Below, piece by piece: positions 45,434 to 56,943 of a stretch of 64,000 bases of DNA. Under the pieces are notes generated by a model that saw only the letters and a list, made by a program, of their open reading frames with translations, was not told where the DNA came from and did not search any database. Each line of letters opens with the position of its first letter. Within the stretch, counting starts at the first letter, position 1. The stretch spans positions 42,706,633 through 42,770,632 of the forward strand of contig OX235271.1 in NCBI GenBank assembly GCA_944472155.2. Reading direction: 5' to 3'. Both the position numbers and the translations under genes were made by a program. The DNA is from Trichobilharzia szidati (Eukaryota > Platyhelminthes > Trematoda > Strigeidida > Schistosomatidae).

Positions 45434-45783
45434 CTCGGACGACCAACAATGAAGTAATAATGACGCAATTTCTTTAAATAACTGTTTAGTTCTTTCATTG
45501 TTTTAAACTCTGCTGGCCTTTCTGGAGGTTTGAATTCCACTGATCTGGTTTCTTTTCTTTGAATGTTGTTATTATTCTTATTCTTATTGTTAAGACCATT
45601 GTTATCAAGTGGTGCATTTGTCGTCATTCTGTTAACAGGTCTATAGTCAATATCATCCTCGGAATTCTTCCATCTAGATGCATACATTTCGCCTTGCGCC
45701 TCACAGATAACAATACATAGTGTTAAGATATTGCAGTGGATTTGAAGACTTTTGAAAGTATTGACTTTGCGTGAACGCAACAT
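45434..45783 (-). CDS. npf: Neuropeptide F precursor, signal peptide and peptide exon
   Basis: This encodes 116 complete codons plus two bases of the next (117 residues as an unspliced frame). Residues 1-30 form a signal peptide (hydrophobic core about 18-28, CNILTLCIVIC). An Asn-rich propeptide follows, then a basic site (R76-K77, with R80 close by), then the NPF domain with KPPERPAEF (85-93), LNSYLKKLRHYYFIVGRPR (99-117) and F-G-R from the next exon. PP..P at the start, the amphipathic helix and the RPRF-amide end are NPY/NPF family traits. The product should be a secreted neuropeptide of about 38-41 residues acting on G-protein-coupled receptors. The ATG lies 11 nt after an acceptor-like 'tattttccag', so a 5' UTR exon is likely upstream. 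Full precursor: 120 residues. Confidence 0.88.
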
Positions 45784-45794
45784 TGTATAGATAG

Positions 45795-45804
45795 CTGGAA
45801 AATA
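45795..45804 (-). promoter_or_regulatory. npf: Likely 3' splice site of a 5' UTR intron (NPF)
   Basis: (-) strand 'tattttccag' precedes CTATCTATACA-ATG. It is a good acceptor just upstream of the start codon. Trans-splicing of a spliced leader at this site is an alternative, since schistosomes do this for some genes. From here to 45,985 nothing else is seen. Confidence 0.4.
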
Positions 45805-46069
45805 CAGTTTTATTTAGTGTAGAAAAAAAAAGACATTTCAATAAACAGGTTTCACATGAGAAATAAAACTAGGACAATCATAGCTGAATGAACAGGTCGC
45901 CGAACTATGAGAGACGCAAAACTGTCTCATTTCTGAGTTAATTTATTCACTTGAGTTCACAGTGGAACATAAAGGTTCCAGCTTTCAAGTTTCGGTTTGC
46001 GGTGTCGCTAACCGAACGCTTAATCTTCCCTCTATAACCGTCTTACTACCTGCTTGCTAAGCGAACTTT

Positions 46070-46155
46070 ATGAGTGCGACGACCAGATATTGAACCACAA
46101 ATCACATGAGGCGTGGTTGGCGACTTCTCTACTCACTGAGCCACCAACGTGATGT
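46070..46155 (-). repeat. tRNA-like SINE head (inverted copy)
   Basis: (-) strand 'ggtggctcagtgagtagaga' gives the A box and 'ggttcaatatctgg' the B box. It corresponds to 8,548-8,640 and is slightly closer to a real tRNA A box (tggctcagtga). Confidence 0.5.
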
Positions 46156-46555
46156 CTGCAGTTTCAGTAAGTCAGCAGGAAATATATATATGTATTAACA
46201 GGTTAACAAGGAGGTGATATGGTTCTCTCCTTTATCGCTGAAGCAGTCAGTGTGCAGATTGACGTCTCATCACACTGACATTTCAGTGTATTGAAGTCTA
46301 GAAGAAGAAATTATGAGCGTCGACAAGAAAACAGACACCTCAAATAGTGTGATTATCTTCGACTGGTAACATACTAGCCTTTCTTTGAAAGAATTCCTTC
46401 TGTGTACAATGAATGATGCCTGACTGGAATGGAGATACAACTATCTGACATCAATGAAACTGTTGGCGATTACACTCAAGTAGTGCGCATTCTATCCACT
46501 TGGAGTAATGACGAATTTGCTTCAGGCTTAGCGGTTTTATGTTCACTAAGCTAAA

Positions 46556-46741
46556 CGTGCGTCAGTGGTACGCTGGTTAGTACTCTCGCCGCCCATGCAC
46601 ATTGTCCAGGGTTCGATCACCCACCGACGCACACCTGATATCAACTGGTCGGCCTGCAAACTTTCGGCTACCGATATCACATGCTGAAAATTCCATACTA
46701 GTACCAAAAGTACTGTGTGGAATCAAGCTGTAATCAAAAAA
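46556..46741 (+). mobile_element. SINE: tRNA-like head joined to a CR1-like LINE tail
   Basis: The head has an A-box-like 'tggtacgctgg' (46,566) and a B box 'ggttcgatc' (46,610), with near-complete acceptor-like pairing (gcgtcag ... ccgacgc). The tail at 46,684-46,733 ('ctgaaaattccatactagta', 'ccaaaagtactgtgtgg', 'aatcaagctg') is the 3' terminus of the CR1-like elements. The homologous site at about 8,130-8,150 (complement) reads straight from 'cactaagctgaa' to 'taaaattgtagagc' without it, so both edges of the insertion are defined. This is a non-autonomous element presumably mobilised by the CR1-like machinery. Confidence 0.75.
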
Positions 46742-47762
46742 AGTAAAATTGTAGAGCTTTTTAGTCACCGATATAAATCCTTTAAGTTCTATTATATGGA
46801 TCATAAAATGGCAGTGCACATGAAGAAAATCACTTCGAAGAGGCTACTGCAGACTTTAATTAACAGCTGCCACCTCCACGAGCTTTATACTGAAGAACAG
46901 ATGAGCAGAAATGACTAGAAACAAGGAACTCTGAAAACGAACCATCCAACCAACAGCCTAAATAACAATCACGAAATTCTAAAGATTACTGAACAACGCA
47001 GAAACATTGATACATCAGAGACAGTGTCAAATTCAGTAAGTCAATCGAGTGACGTGCCTTAATGGAGAGGAGTGAGTAGGGCTGATGGAGAAAATCAAGG
47101 TTAGGCGTAGCTAAACTCAGTCAGTGTTATAGGGAGTAGAGGTGTGGTGATGAGCTGAATAAGAAGGTAGAAGTGACGTGTCAAAATGATTAAATGAACT
47201 GCCTACATGGTAACTTCAGTAACTGAAACACTCCTCTTCTGTATGCACAGCCCAGGATTTAACATATGGATTGTTATGAATTCTGTGGCTTGAAGTGACT
47301 TGCTTTCTAATGCCCTGGGCACTCCCTCTGATTACAACTGTGCAGGGTACATCCTAGTGAACATCCTGTTCACTGCTGTGACAATGTATTCTTGTACAGC
47401 TTGAGAGTGGCATTATTGACAACAGAAAACTCTTCGTTAAACACATCCCTTCTTCACTTTGCAGAAATTCACATCAAAAAAGCAGTGTGGCTTTCCTCAT
47501 CACTTTTATATTTTTCGACTGAGACCGAGAGAGATCGATTGTCAGTTGTGTAGACTGAACAGGAATTTCATAATTCACCTACGTCTCAAAGTCATTAAGT
47601 CGATTGTAGTGTATTGTGAGCACAAGATATAATGATGAATAATATTCATGAAAGAGAAAATTAACCTGTTAACTTACCAAAGATGAGGAGCACTAACAGT
47701 ATAGCAAGCACAAGTGAGGTTTAATTGCATGAATATTTCACAACGGCTTACATTTATATACC

Positions 47763-47794
<32 letters not shown>

Positions 47795-47795
47795 A
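47763..47795. repeat. (TA)n microsatellite
   Basis: About 30 nt of alternating t and a. It is absent at the matching place of the 7-kb copy. Confidence 0.85.
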
Positions 47796-48384
47796 AGTAC
47801 TTTACAACTACTTACAATTATATTTCTAGATATTTCAACATCCCAATTAGTAATCAGAGTGCACACGCCTCTCATGAGATCAGTCACTGTAAACCAGATT
47901 CAGTGAAAGTTTGTTTTCTCTTTCTCATATTTCTCAACAAGATCTATTTTTGGTTTCTCTAAATTGAGGGAGAGTACATATCTCAATTCACTCAGGTATG
48001 TGTAGAGCAATTAAAATCAGTAACTCACTCCACACGACATTAACAGATATTGTAAATAATTGTAAATAATCACCTTTGAATGAGATACACACAAATTTGT
48101 TATGAGGCTTAGCCTCACTGCATAAATATTATCCAAGTAGTAATTTTAATTAAACAGCGACTTCAGTAAGTCATTCAGTGATATTGCTGAGCGAATCACT
48201 GAAGATGACGACAGCAATTCCCACCTAGTTTTGCACACTTCTGCAGTGTGCATCATTCACCACACATGCAGCTGTCGAAGTGAGCACCTTCAAGATACGT
48301 GACGTGCTCATCAGTCATTTAAACAGTTACACAGAGTCAAATTGTTGGCCTATTGTTTCCAAATTTTGTCAATCTGCGGATTCC

Positions 48385-48580
48385 ACCGCAGAGGTCACTA
48401 ATTGAGGTGATTCACCATGGTGGAGCAAACCGTGAAGTCATGCTAGTTATTTGAATTCCATCACTAGAACGCTCTGAATCCTCACTTACATATTTGCAGA
48501 CTGTGACTTCTTACAAAATCTCCACTATTCCGCCTTCGTGTCTTTTGGTACTAGGCATTCAGCTAGGCCCAAAGGTGATG
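48385..48580 (+). repeat. Short direct repeat with 41,330-41,510
   Basis: The same ordered words ('gtgattcaccat', 'cgctctgaatcc', 'agactgtgacttcttacaaa') as the 41.4-kb copy. Confidence 0.65.
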
Positions 48581-48584
48581 TCCT

Positions 48585-49147
48585 TCAAACTTCCTATTGT
48601 TTCCCAGAGGTGATTGTTTGCTGGTAGTTCTGTGTCCACTGGTGATATTTGTGAACGCTGACCAGTCATTCGTGAGTTGAAGTCTTTGAAGTTAACAGCC
48701 GAGTCCGCTTTTTCACAAAACTCTGTAAACAATCTAATTCCATCTACGATGCATCTAGTTTTCTTTAGAGTTCACAAAATGGTATGCACAGGATACACTT
48801 CATGCTCAGTGTCACATAAACGAATGGCATTGGCCGTGTCTGCGTGTGTGTGTTTGTATGAAGTCGTTGATGTAGGCTTAAATCTTCCACTCAATGAAAG
48901 GCTCTTCATTCATTCCACTGCTTGTTATTTGTTTCTGTGCAAATGTTCACCAGATGGCCTGGCTATCCCTGCGCCTCACCTCACCTCCACTCCTTCGTGA
49001 AAATACTATTGACTAACAAACGGAGCAAGATTTGAGAGTGCGTCTTGCGGAACTTGAGGCGCGGATCATATGGTTGGTTGGCGAACCTTCGGTAGACCGA
49101 ATCTGTTATGATTTTAGTCCATAAGAGGCGGCTAGTTTGTTCCATGG
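48585..49147 (-). repeat. 0.55-kb repeat, inverted partner of 40,525-41,080
   Basis: Reverse complement of the 40.5-kb unit, beginning 'tcctattgtttcccagaggt'. The 107-codon (+) frame at 48,677-49,000 is its mirror frame and contains a (gt)n-derived stretch, so it is not supported as a gene. From 49,148 to 49,330 nothing is recognised. Confidence 0.75.
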
Positions 49148-49329
49148 TGAATTGTGCGCATACTGAGCTGGATGACCTCAGCTTATGTTTCGCATCTTGA
49201 CATAAGCTCACAGAGAAACACAAAAGTAACTTCAGTTTCAATTCTCGAACTGCACACATGAAACTGAAATTCCACTCTCTTCTCATAAATTCAGAATAGG
49301 CCACAGAACATCAGCTGACTTCACTGAAT

Positions 49330-50000
49330 TCTGATCTAAGATAGGATGACATTGCCTAGCCGAGAAGAGATAGAATCAGTGACTATCGAAAAAATAGATT
49401 TGAAGTTGGTCGTCTCCTTCACTTATCTGGGAAGTATCCTCTCTACCACAGACTGGAGAATTGAGAATCTGATGGCCACCCAGCAGGAGAGAAGGAAAAC
49501 AGACTTTCGTTTCTCTCAAACCAGTATGGAAATCTATTGCAATCACCATAAGAAACAAAATCCTAAACTCCAATACCCTCCTTCTGTATGATTGGTGCGT
49601 CACATGAAGCATTTTCAACAAACTACTGCGCACCTAGATCAACAGCTGCCTTCACCGGACACAGACTACCAGATATTCATGGGGGATAAGCAACAAGGAA
49701 CCACGACAACGAATCAATCATGAACATTCAACTCAAAAATATTCAGAAGAAAAAGGAGATGGTTTGTAAAAACGCTGATTAGACCATTTAGTGACGTAGC
49801 GCACCATGCATACCCCAGCGGGGATCCTGAATGGGAGACAACAAGTTTGGTGGGGCTGTGATTGTGACATGGAGGAGATCGTTTGAGAAGAAAATGAAAG
49901 CTTAGTAGTAACTGTGGATTCAGGTAAAAGAGCAGCAAAGGATAGGATAAGATGCATTGTGTGCTCCTGAAATTATATGTTCCACTCTGAACACAAGGGA
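49330..50000 (+). pseudogene. RTE-type 3' fragment, divergent
   Basis: LKLVVSFTYLGSILSTTD matches the FTYLGSIVSTTGG block of RTE B. The order then follows the element end: 'atcaacagctgcct', 'ggatcctgaatgggagacaa', 'gacatggaggagatcg', 'atgttccactctgaacacaa'. Several frameshifts are present. It is a different, older RTE subfamily copy. Confidence 0.65.
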
Positions 50001-50029
50001 TGAATGCTAACCGGAATTCTTATCTTCTG

Positions 50030-50220
50030 TGTTATATTGACTGAGCACATTTCGGTGACACTCATGGCCTTTATCTGTGATAAAAACTTGACCGTATTAC
50101 TTGAAAATGTAGTCACCGAGAAAGGAACGTTTCTTCTCTGGAGAAACCGCTTTTTTATATCTTATTAATGCATAAATGAATGAGTTTCGTGAAAACTACG
50201 GATTCGACAACAATGGCAGC
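50030..50220 (+). repeat. Dispersed tail repeat, possibly Penelope-like flank
   Basis: 'attgactgagcac', 'gtgataaaaacttg', 'tgaaaatgtagtcaccgag' and 'tgcataaatgaatga' resemble 32,205-32,350. No Penelope-like coding sequence is adjacent. From 50,221 to 50,934 nothing is recognised. Confidence 0.4.
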
Positions 50221-50934
50221 GTCTTATTGATGTCAATCAAAGTATCAATTCCCACGACACTCAGCGTTGATCTTTGCTAGTCTGTTAGTCTATGGAGCAG
50301 TAAATAAACGCTGATTACACAATACAACACTGCCAATATATATGGTACTAGTTGAAACTATCTGGTCTGACCAGTTAAAGTGTGAATATGACCTTACAAC
50401 GCGTTCGGATCATTTAAGAGCCCTTCGTATAGAACACGTTTAGGTCGCAGGTAATTATACGCGAACACAACTGTCATAAGTGAACACTAAATTTAGGAAT
50501 GCATAAGGAGCGAAATTCAGTAGGCGAGGATTCCATCTCCATGAGGAATAACCTACCGCGATTCTCATAACACAATACTCGCACACTTCAAATGTACACT
50601 CCATAGTACAAATTTACAAGCTACCTGTCGTTTCCTTATCATACATTCCACTCACCATACTCTACCATTTTCAATCTTATGTGTGATAAAATTAGGCACA
50701 GTGAGGTTGTATTTGGAATCCATAGGACGAAGACAACTTTTGAGTTACCACATTTTCCATGTTCATCTGCGGATAAAAACACATTACACATAGCTCAAAA
50801 TTTAATACTCATCTGATATCCTGATTTATGATTTCGATGAAGGCCGTGACGCTGCGTCACCGAAAACATTCCCCAAGGGCGGCAGAATCTCTTCTTCAAT
50901 AGTTGACCTCGTTCTCTACTGCAGATTACATAGC

Positions 50935-51260
50935 CTGTGGGAAAGAATACACGAAAATAAACTCTGGCCAGGAATAGATCAACGGCCAAATTATTGGCTG
51001 AAACGTATGTAGAAGTGAATGGATTGAACATACATTGAGCATACCACCATTTAGTAACATCATGCACCAGGCCTTATGGTGGAACCGAATTGACAAACGA
51101 CAGTCGGGTGTGTGCGTGTTAGAGTGACATAGAGAGACCACATGAGAGGTGGATAAAAGATCACGGGAATGGAGTAGCCAAACAGAAACGAATTCATAGA
51201 AGAGGATGAAATGGCGATGTACTACTGAAGCTCTGTATTACACTCAAGGAATCAGAATAA
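50935..51260 (+). pseudogene. RTE-type 3' end fragment, very divergent
   Basis: It follows the element end in outline: 'aggccttatggtggaaccga' (compare the GCxxxARVEPE region), 'agagtgacatagagagacca', 'gaagctctgtatt', then 'aataataat' followed by an AT microsatellite (51,276-51,300). Confidence 0.5.
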
Positions 51261-51584
51261 TAATATACATGCATGTATATACATATATATATATATATAA
51301 ATACTGTGACGGTGGATGTAACTATCACGCTCCATACATATACATGATTGGATGATAACGTTATTGCTCTTATAGATTATGCTGAAGACAAACAAATGAA
51401 TTGAGAAGGTTTATTCGACTGGAGTTACCTTCAGAATGCATAAGCAACAAAGTGATTCTTAGGCAGTTATCAAGTATTATTCGGAGGCCAAGACACGCGT
51501 GGTCTACTTGATATAGTCTGTAATCAGACAATGTAAGCAATTATTTCAGGGTTGTGCATTTATTCTGGACTGCAAAACTCGCGA

Positions 51585-52300
51585 CTAGATCCAGATCTCC
51601 TTCATTCCTGTCTTCTCATTCCCACGCAGGGTCTTCTGCATATTCCAGTCCACCACAATCAGGAATATCATCAGTGATATTAGTAAGATTCGTCTTACTC
51701 TGGTCTTCACTTCAGGTGTGCCGTTGACTTGTCCGTTGTGGATCACTTGGCATTTTGCACTGTCATATAACTGTCGAATTGGGTTGATGAAGGTGTGTGG
51801 CACAGTTCCCGTCGTGCAGAAGTAACTCAATAACTGCTTACCATTTACAAAGTCGAAATAATCAAGGAATAATTTTGACTACCATTATACTATGCTCCGT
51901 TTGATGACGATGTGTGGCAATGCGGTTTCACTCGCACATGATTCGCCTTTCCTGAATCCAATTTATTCGGAGTGGCATCCTTTATCCATAGCCTCACACA
52001 CTCTGTCCAGAATAGCGCACGTTAATATTTGGCTTGACGTGGACAGGAGCATGATTCCACGTCAGTTCTTGCAGAGGCCTAAGTCACACTTCTTCGACAG
52101 TTTGATATGGCAGCCCTTTTCTCGACCGGTAAGTAAATTCCCTGCTTTCTAATTTTTTCGCAATATGAGTATGAGCATATCTCGCGAGGTCTTCGGATAG
52201 CTTTTCCGTGCTTGAAGAGGAGTTCTGTCTGGTGCTGCCTCATTCCTAGCTGTTACTCGGCAGCTCGACTGCATTCAAGATTTCCGCTTTCCAGTTGATC
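51585..52300 (-). pseudogene. RTE-type RT fragment
   Basis: Reading (-): a region like the RTE linker before RT, then 'ctctgcaagaactgacgtgg' with 'aatcatgctcctgtcc' (CKNWRGIMLLS), then IRQLYDSAKCQVIHNGQVNG (compare LIQQLYDNGTCQVIHNGKLS) and MIFLIVVDWNMQ. It covers RT from before motif A to after motif B, with stops and deletions. A TE-specific start or tail is missing on both sides. Confidence 0.7.
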
Positions 52301-52469
52301 AAAGTAAATACATGAGGGTAGAGCGAAAGGCCGAAATAATCTAAACGGTACCGAAGGATCTGCTGTTTAGCAATGTTGAATTTAATGGTGACACCGCAGC
52401 TGAGATTCTGGAGAACCACCTATCCAGATCAGTGAAGTGAGGAGAGGAATCAGGAAAGGTTCGAAAATA

Positions 52470-52930
52470 TTCTCGATAATATTCCCAACTGTGGTGGACT
52501 GGATTTCGTGGAAGACTGTGAGCGGGAGTGAGAATGCGGAAATGGGTTAGACTGACAAGAAATCTCTAGAAGATTTTGACAGACAATTAATACTGTGAAA
52601 TCAGTGTGGGAGTCTACTGCACTAAGCACTAAAAACAAGATTCCGATTTTCAACACCAATGTCACATAAGTCAATGCATCCACACAGACCAGAGAAATGC
52701 CGTGTGTGACACTAGAAGCACTTCGAACAGACTACCGCAGACCGGAGTAAGACGACTCCGTGGACACTGTAGATCTTTCGCTGGTTGCAGAAGTCTGAGC
52801 CTAATAAGGAGATGACTGTGCTTTGAAACAGACGCAGAACAACAGGAAACGGTTGGGCAGCACGATACAGATTTGCATTGCTTAATATTATGATTATTGT
52901 TCCATTTGGTTCCTAGTGGAATATGTGGCT
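52470..52930 (+). pseudogene. RTE-type RT/C-terminal fragment
   Basis: 'attcccaactgtggtggact' with 'ggat' (compare IPNCGGLD at 38.23 kb), 'gaagattttgacag' (DFAD region), 'aaaaacaagattccgatttt' with 'caacaccaatgt' (KNKIRIFNTNVKS) and a (taata)-type end near 52,890 with 'gttcctagtggaat'. It is opposed to the neighbouring (-) fragment and internally deleted. From 52,931 to 53,547 nothing is recognised. Confidence 0.65.
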
Positions 52931-53547
52931 TTAACAACACATCTCAACTTTTCTCGATTCTCTGCTCTCCTCTTCAATTGAGTTCACGCTTGACCATAAT
53001 CTCTTATATGCTCCTCGCATGATCTCCATTTCACCATCGGATAATATCTCCTTAGTGCCGAAGTCTCTGAATGAATGTTATTCAAATATGCAGCCTTACT
53101 ATTGATACTATCTCTCCAATCTTCTGCATACGAAATATATATTAATGAATGACCGCCCTTTTGTCTGCCACCAATATTGAGACTATTTCTTATATACTAC
53201 GATTCATTCCTCACCATTATTATCATTCCGTGGTACAACTTATACCTTCTCTGTTCCTATCGCAATCGCTGGAGGGGGAATTTTCTACCACTGAGTAACC
53301 CGGGTCAACCAAGACTAGCATGAAATGGACAGAAAACTCAAACAGCCAACAAACACTAAGCATGCCCACATCACACCTGTGCTCTTTCTCTCTCTCCTTG
53401 GCGTGTGGAATCGCTTTCGGTAATCACATCGCCTCTTCATTATGCCAATAAGAATCATTGTCTTCATGGATATGTTGGATGCTTCTTTATTCGCATCATC
53501 CAATCCTCAGCCTAATCATCCACGCCGTTTCAAATCTCATACGATGT

Positions 53548-54848
53548 CTTCAACACAAGTCAATCCCGGCATAATTTGAAGAAGACACGAAGCAACTACG
53601 GAAGTAATCAAAATGAAATTACAACACGACCTATTCGATACAACGAAATTCAAAATATAAAAATTGAGAGTATGGAAGCAGGTAACAACTCAGTTTATAC
53701 AGCACATATATATCTAAAGGTAAAACACCAATCTTTCTCAACAACGCCTCAACGTTCTGCCTCTGAAGGATTGCAGGACATACAAGAGTATGCCTTCAAC
53801 TCCTCTCACGTTGACTATTCGAAGTTGGAAAGTTATCGTAGAGTCTATTCAATGATTTCCTTCCATCATCTATATCTTCAAATCTCAATGCTACCACGCC
53901 CATGATATCGAATTGCTCAATGTAGATGACTATCAAAAGCAATACGTATCTGACCGAACAAGTGACAGCACTGAGTAATTCACACTATGAATAATAACTT
54001 TCATATAGTAGGTCGAATCGTGAAAGCCTTTTATTCGTGTCAATCAGTTCATCGATTACCTTTTGACTCCAAGACACTGTCACACACAGCGAACTCATCA
54101 TCAGTAGACTAACCATTGACTTTCATCCATTCCAATAGACTGATACTAACATAATCTCAGCGTAAGACAGGCGCGTTAATGGATGGCCACTTCTGTGTGG
54201 ATGACAACACTGACGACGATGACTGATCGTTTCGAGATGGTGAACGTGAAGGTGTAGCGGCAGTAGCAGCAACAGACGTTGCTGTCGCTGTTATTGTTGG
54301 TGTTGTTGTTCGATATGTAGAGGATTGTTTAATCGTAGAATTACCACCACTGGTGCCTTTTATGATAACCTCCATTTTAAGATTAACACCTGTTGATAAA
54401 TGGACTGTAGTGGAATCATTCGCATCGGTTGTCTCATCAGTGTCCATATTCTCTGCAACTTCATCAACTTCTAATCATACAACTCTTTCAACCCTTGTGT
54501 ATCTCAGTAGTAGTAGGTATTCTGCTCATCTCATCGTATCCAGCTGAAGACACATACATGTTCACCGTCATGATCATGATCACAAATATTCACTTTGTCG
54601 TCGATTGTATGCTCGAGTTCATCATTTTCAACTTCTCTATTACTAGTGATAGATTATTTAGGCGTTTCCTCGTGAATCTTTGAAAGAGAATTTATACCTT
54701 TTCTTTGATTGGTAATATCTCATGAAGTTGAGACATTACACTTTAGCGTTCGATGTAGACCCTCTTGCTGTTAAACCCGGTGGCGCATTTGTGTTGTACG
54801 AATATTCTTTACCTCTATATCCCTCCACTAATGCCCAATGAGCAGATG
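53548..54848. repeat. 1.3-kb direct repeat, copy 2 (partner 8.71-10.03 kb)
   Basis: Same orientation and same end points as copy 1. The (+) frame 53,576-53,905 ends at the same QISMLPRP as in copy 1 but opens 31 codons earlier. Confidence 0.75.
54000..54660 (-). pseudogene. Copy 2 of the secreted Thr/Ser-rich frame
   Basis: Only the middle is open (54,157-54,447: STGVNLKMEVIIKGTSGGNS then TTTPTITATATSVAATAATP). The copy has a TGA in place of the CAA after INAPVLR, an extra T downstream near 54,062, and an extra base upstream of the TGA shared with copy 1. It is more damaged than copy 1. Confidence 0.5.
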
Positions 54849-54949
54849 GTGCGTTGCACCTAACAAGTTAAATCTAAATCCTGCCGTCCTATTCAGCTTG
54901 GTCCACGATTGCCCAAACTTTCTCATCTTTTACTTTTGATACTCTGACC

Positions 54950-55640
54950 GACGCCCAATTTGCCCCTCTTAATTCGGATTCCACTCAGGTGATGGCTTGA
55001 CGGCGAAACAATTTTACAGCCTCCTCAGTGTGTGCCCGATCCAACTCCATTTTCTCCTACATATTTGTCAAGTTATCGGCTGTTGGCCGGTTTGTTTGTT
55101 CACGGCCAGAGTTACTTGTTACTAATTCTTCAGTTTGAAGCCAGCTAGTGAACGTGGCAGTTGTTGAGAAAATCCGTAACTTATTGGAAATGATTTCGCG
55201 ACGCACTGGTGAAGTTTCTGATCCGTATCGAAGGTCCGACTTGACATTGGTACTGAAAACGTGAATCTTGTTCCTTATGCTGAGGCGGAATGCAGAAGAC
55301 TTCCAAACTAATTTCAGGTTGATAATAAAGGCGTATCTTGCCTTGCTTTTCCGATTCTGGCTGCCTTGGATATCTTCCTCCGTCCCGTATGCCTGTGGTT
55401 GAAACAATGCTTCCTAGCCAGACAAGTGAAAGAGGTAACCTGTGTTAAATCACTCCCGTTGATGGTGATTCGTGCTGGTTGTTGTTGTGGTGGTGGTTCG
55501 TGGATTATCCTCATCACCTCCGTCTTCTCTATGTTCACCTGTAGTCCTGATTCGCTGCATGCCAGCCACTTAAACCAGTCTCTTGCTTTTCGCTTGTAAG
55601 TCTTCGACTTTGTGTGACACTAGACACGTATCAAACACGA
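54950..55640 (-). pseudogene. RTE-type 3' fragment
   Basis: Reading (-): CESGLQVNIEKTEVMRI, ARITINGSDLTQVTSFTCL, a GTEEDIQGS-like block, NKIHVFSTNVKSDLRYGSET and a WSWIGHTLRRL-like end. These are the blocks following the RT catalytic box in RTE elements A and B, with frameshifts. It abuts the start of the third palindrome-arm copy at 55,648. Confidence 0.75.
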
Positions 55641-56650
55641 GTGAAATGCAGATCTTTTGACGTGCCAGCTTTTCTCCTAAACATTTTTCTGATATTTGCA
55701 TTTCATGTGCTGACTTGATGCTTATTATTTGTCTTGGTCACTGTTCAATTTCTAATTTTCAAGTCTCTTTTTGTGATGCGAAGAAGATGAAGTGAAGTAG
55801 AATGATGAACTCAAGTGGTAATATAAAAAATAACATAACTACGAACAAGGTAAAGCCAGAGGTTTGAAACGATGTTTCTGAACTCATAATTTAGGTTGGG
55901 GAGGGGGCTGAATTTGGTATTCATACTAGTTCACTTTTCTTTGGAAGTTTTCTTATTTGTACAAATAAACTTTAATGCGTCATTGTATTTATCTTTATTC
56001 CTATCATATGTGCAATATTGAGCGAGCAATTTCTAGTTCAAATTAATGTCTTATTTCGTAGAATGGATACGAATGTACAGTTGCTTGAAATTAATGAGAT
56101 CGTCGAAAACAAATATTTATTCACTGATAAAAACTGTGTTTTTTCTCATCAATGAATGGGTATATTTCTCGACAAATGGAGTCCTTCATGTTAGTCAATG
56201 CATAAAAGGAGTTGAAGAAGTGTCTTACACTAACGTAGTAGGATGAATAACTTCACGAATGAGTAGTAGCCAGAATGAACACAGAAACAAAGGAAAAGGT
56301 GAGATCACGTAAACGTCCTACAGAAATACAACAGTTACAAGGAGTTAGAGGAAGAAACAAATAAATATAAAGTGAATGTACGTGTAGAACTTCGGCACTG
56401 TGATAGAATGTAATTCCATATTAGATAAGATTATTTTTAGATATCACACAGCGATGCAGTATTAACGACTGCATGACATTTTAGGTACAACTTACTCCCA
56501 ATAATTATATCAAGGTCCTCACATAGTTTCTTTTCTCCGTTTATAAACATGAGTAAAATGATAAGAGAAAAGAGCGGGGTAATTACAAGATGTTGGAGGT
56601 GACATCACCAAAGCCACTTCATCAGCATGCTAGTCAGGGTGATTGTAGTA

Positions 56651-56943
56651 CATTATTTGATCTGCAATTAACAGTCTGGATAGTCCACTTCCATTCCATA
56701 TGCTCACACAGATTCTTAGCGCATTTATTCCACCCAAATCAGCTCACTATGTTCCCGAAGGTCTTCATCAGAAGGTGGCAGTCCATCTCTGCTATTCTAA
56801 CGAAGAATAAGGTTGTTTTGCACATGTTTTGTGCTTTGAAGTATCTGTAGTGACTGTGGTCACCATCATCACGCTCAGTCTCATCTCCTTCCTCACGGCC
56901 GGGACCGGCTGGCGAACTAGTGCCTTAGTAAACTAGGCGAGGT
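56651..56943 (-). pseudogene. RTE 5'-end piece, internally deleted (third copy)
   Basis: Same piece as at 20,331-20,623, carried within the repeat. The leader block here reads 'cggtcccggcc', with the order otherwise unchanged. Confidence 0.55.

Larger units (their letters stand above)
45985..48390 (+). repeat. Dispersed repeat, inverted partner of 6.54-8.70 kb
   Basis: Collinear with the reverse complement of 6,540-8,700 over about 2.2 kb, with a SINE insertion at 46,556-46,741 and different (TA)n lengths. The (+) frame at 46,715-46,918 corresponds to the (-) frame at 7,962-8,171; no family is recognised. It lies just upstream of the NPF gene. Confidence 0.75.

Noticed and set aside
46561..46633. 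A functional tRNA gene
   Set aside because: A and B boxes and partial acceptor pairing are present, but the anticodon arm does not fold well and the unit is joined to a LINE tail and inserted in a repeat.
47714..47962. An 82-residue (+) frame
   Set aside because: Much of it is a translated (TA)n microsatellite (YIYIYIYMY).
48677..49000. A 107-residue (+) frame with a mirror at 40,794-41,126
   Set aside because: It runs through a (GT)n-derived stretch and lies in a dispersed repeat; no family signature.
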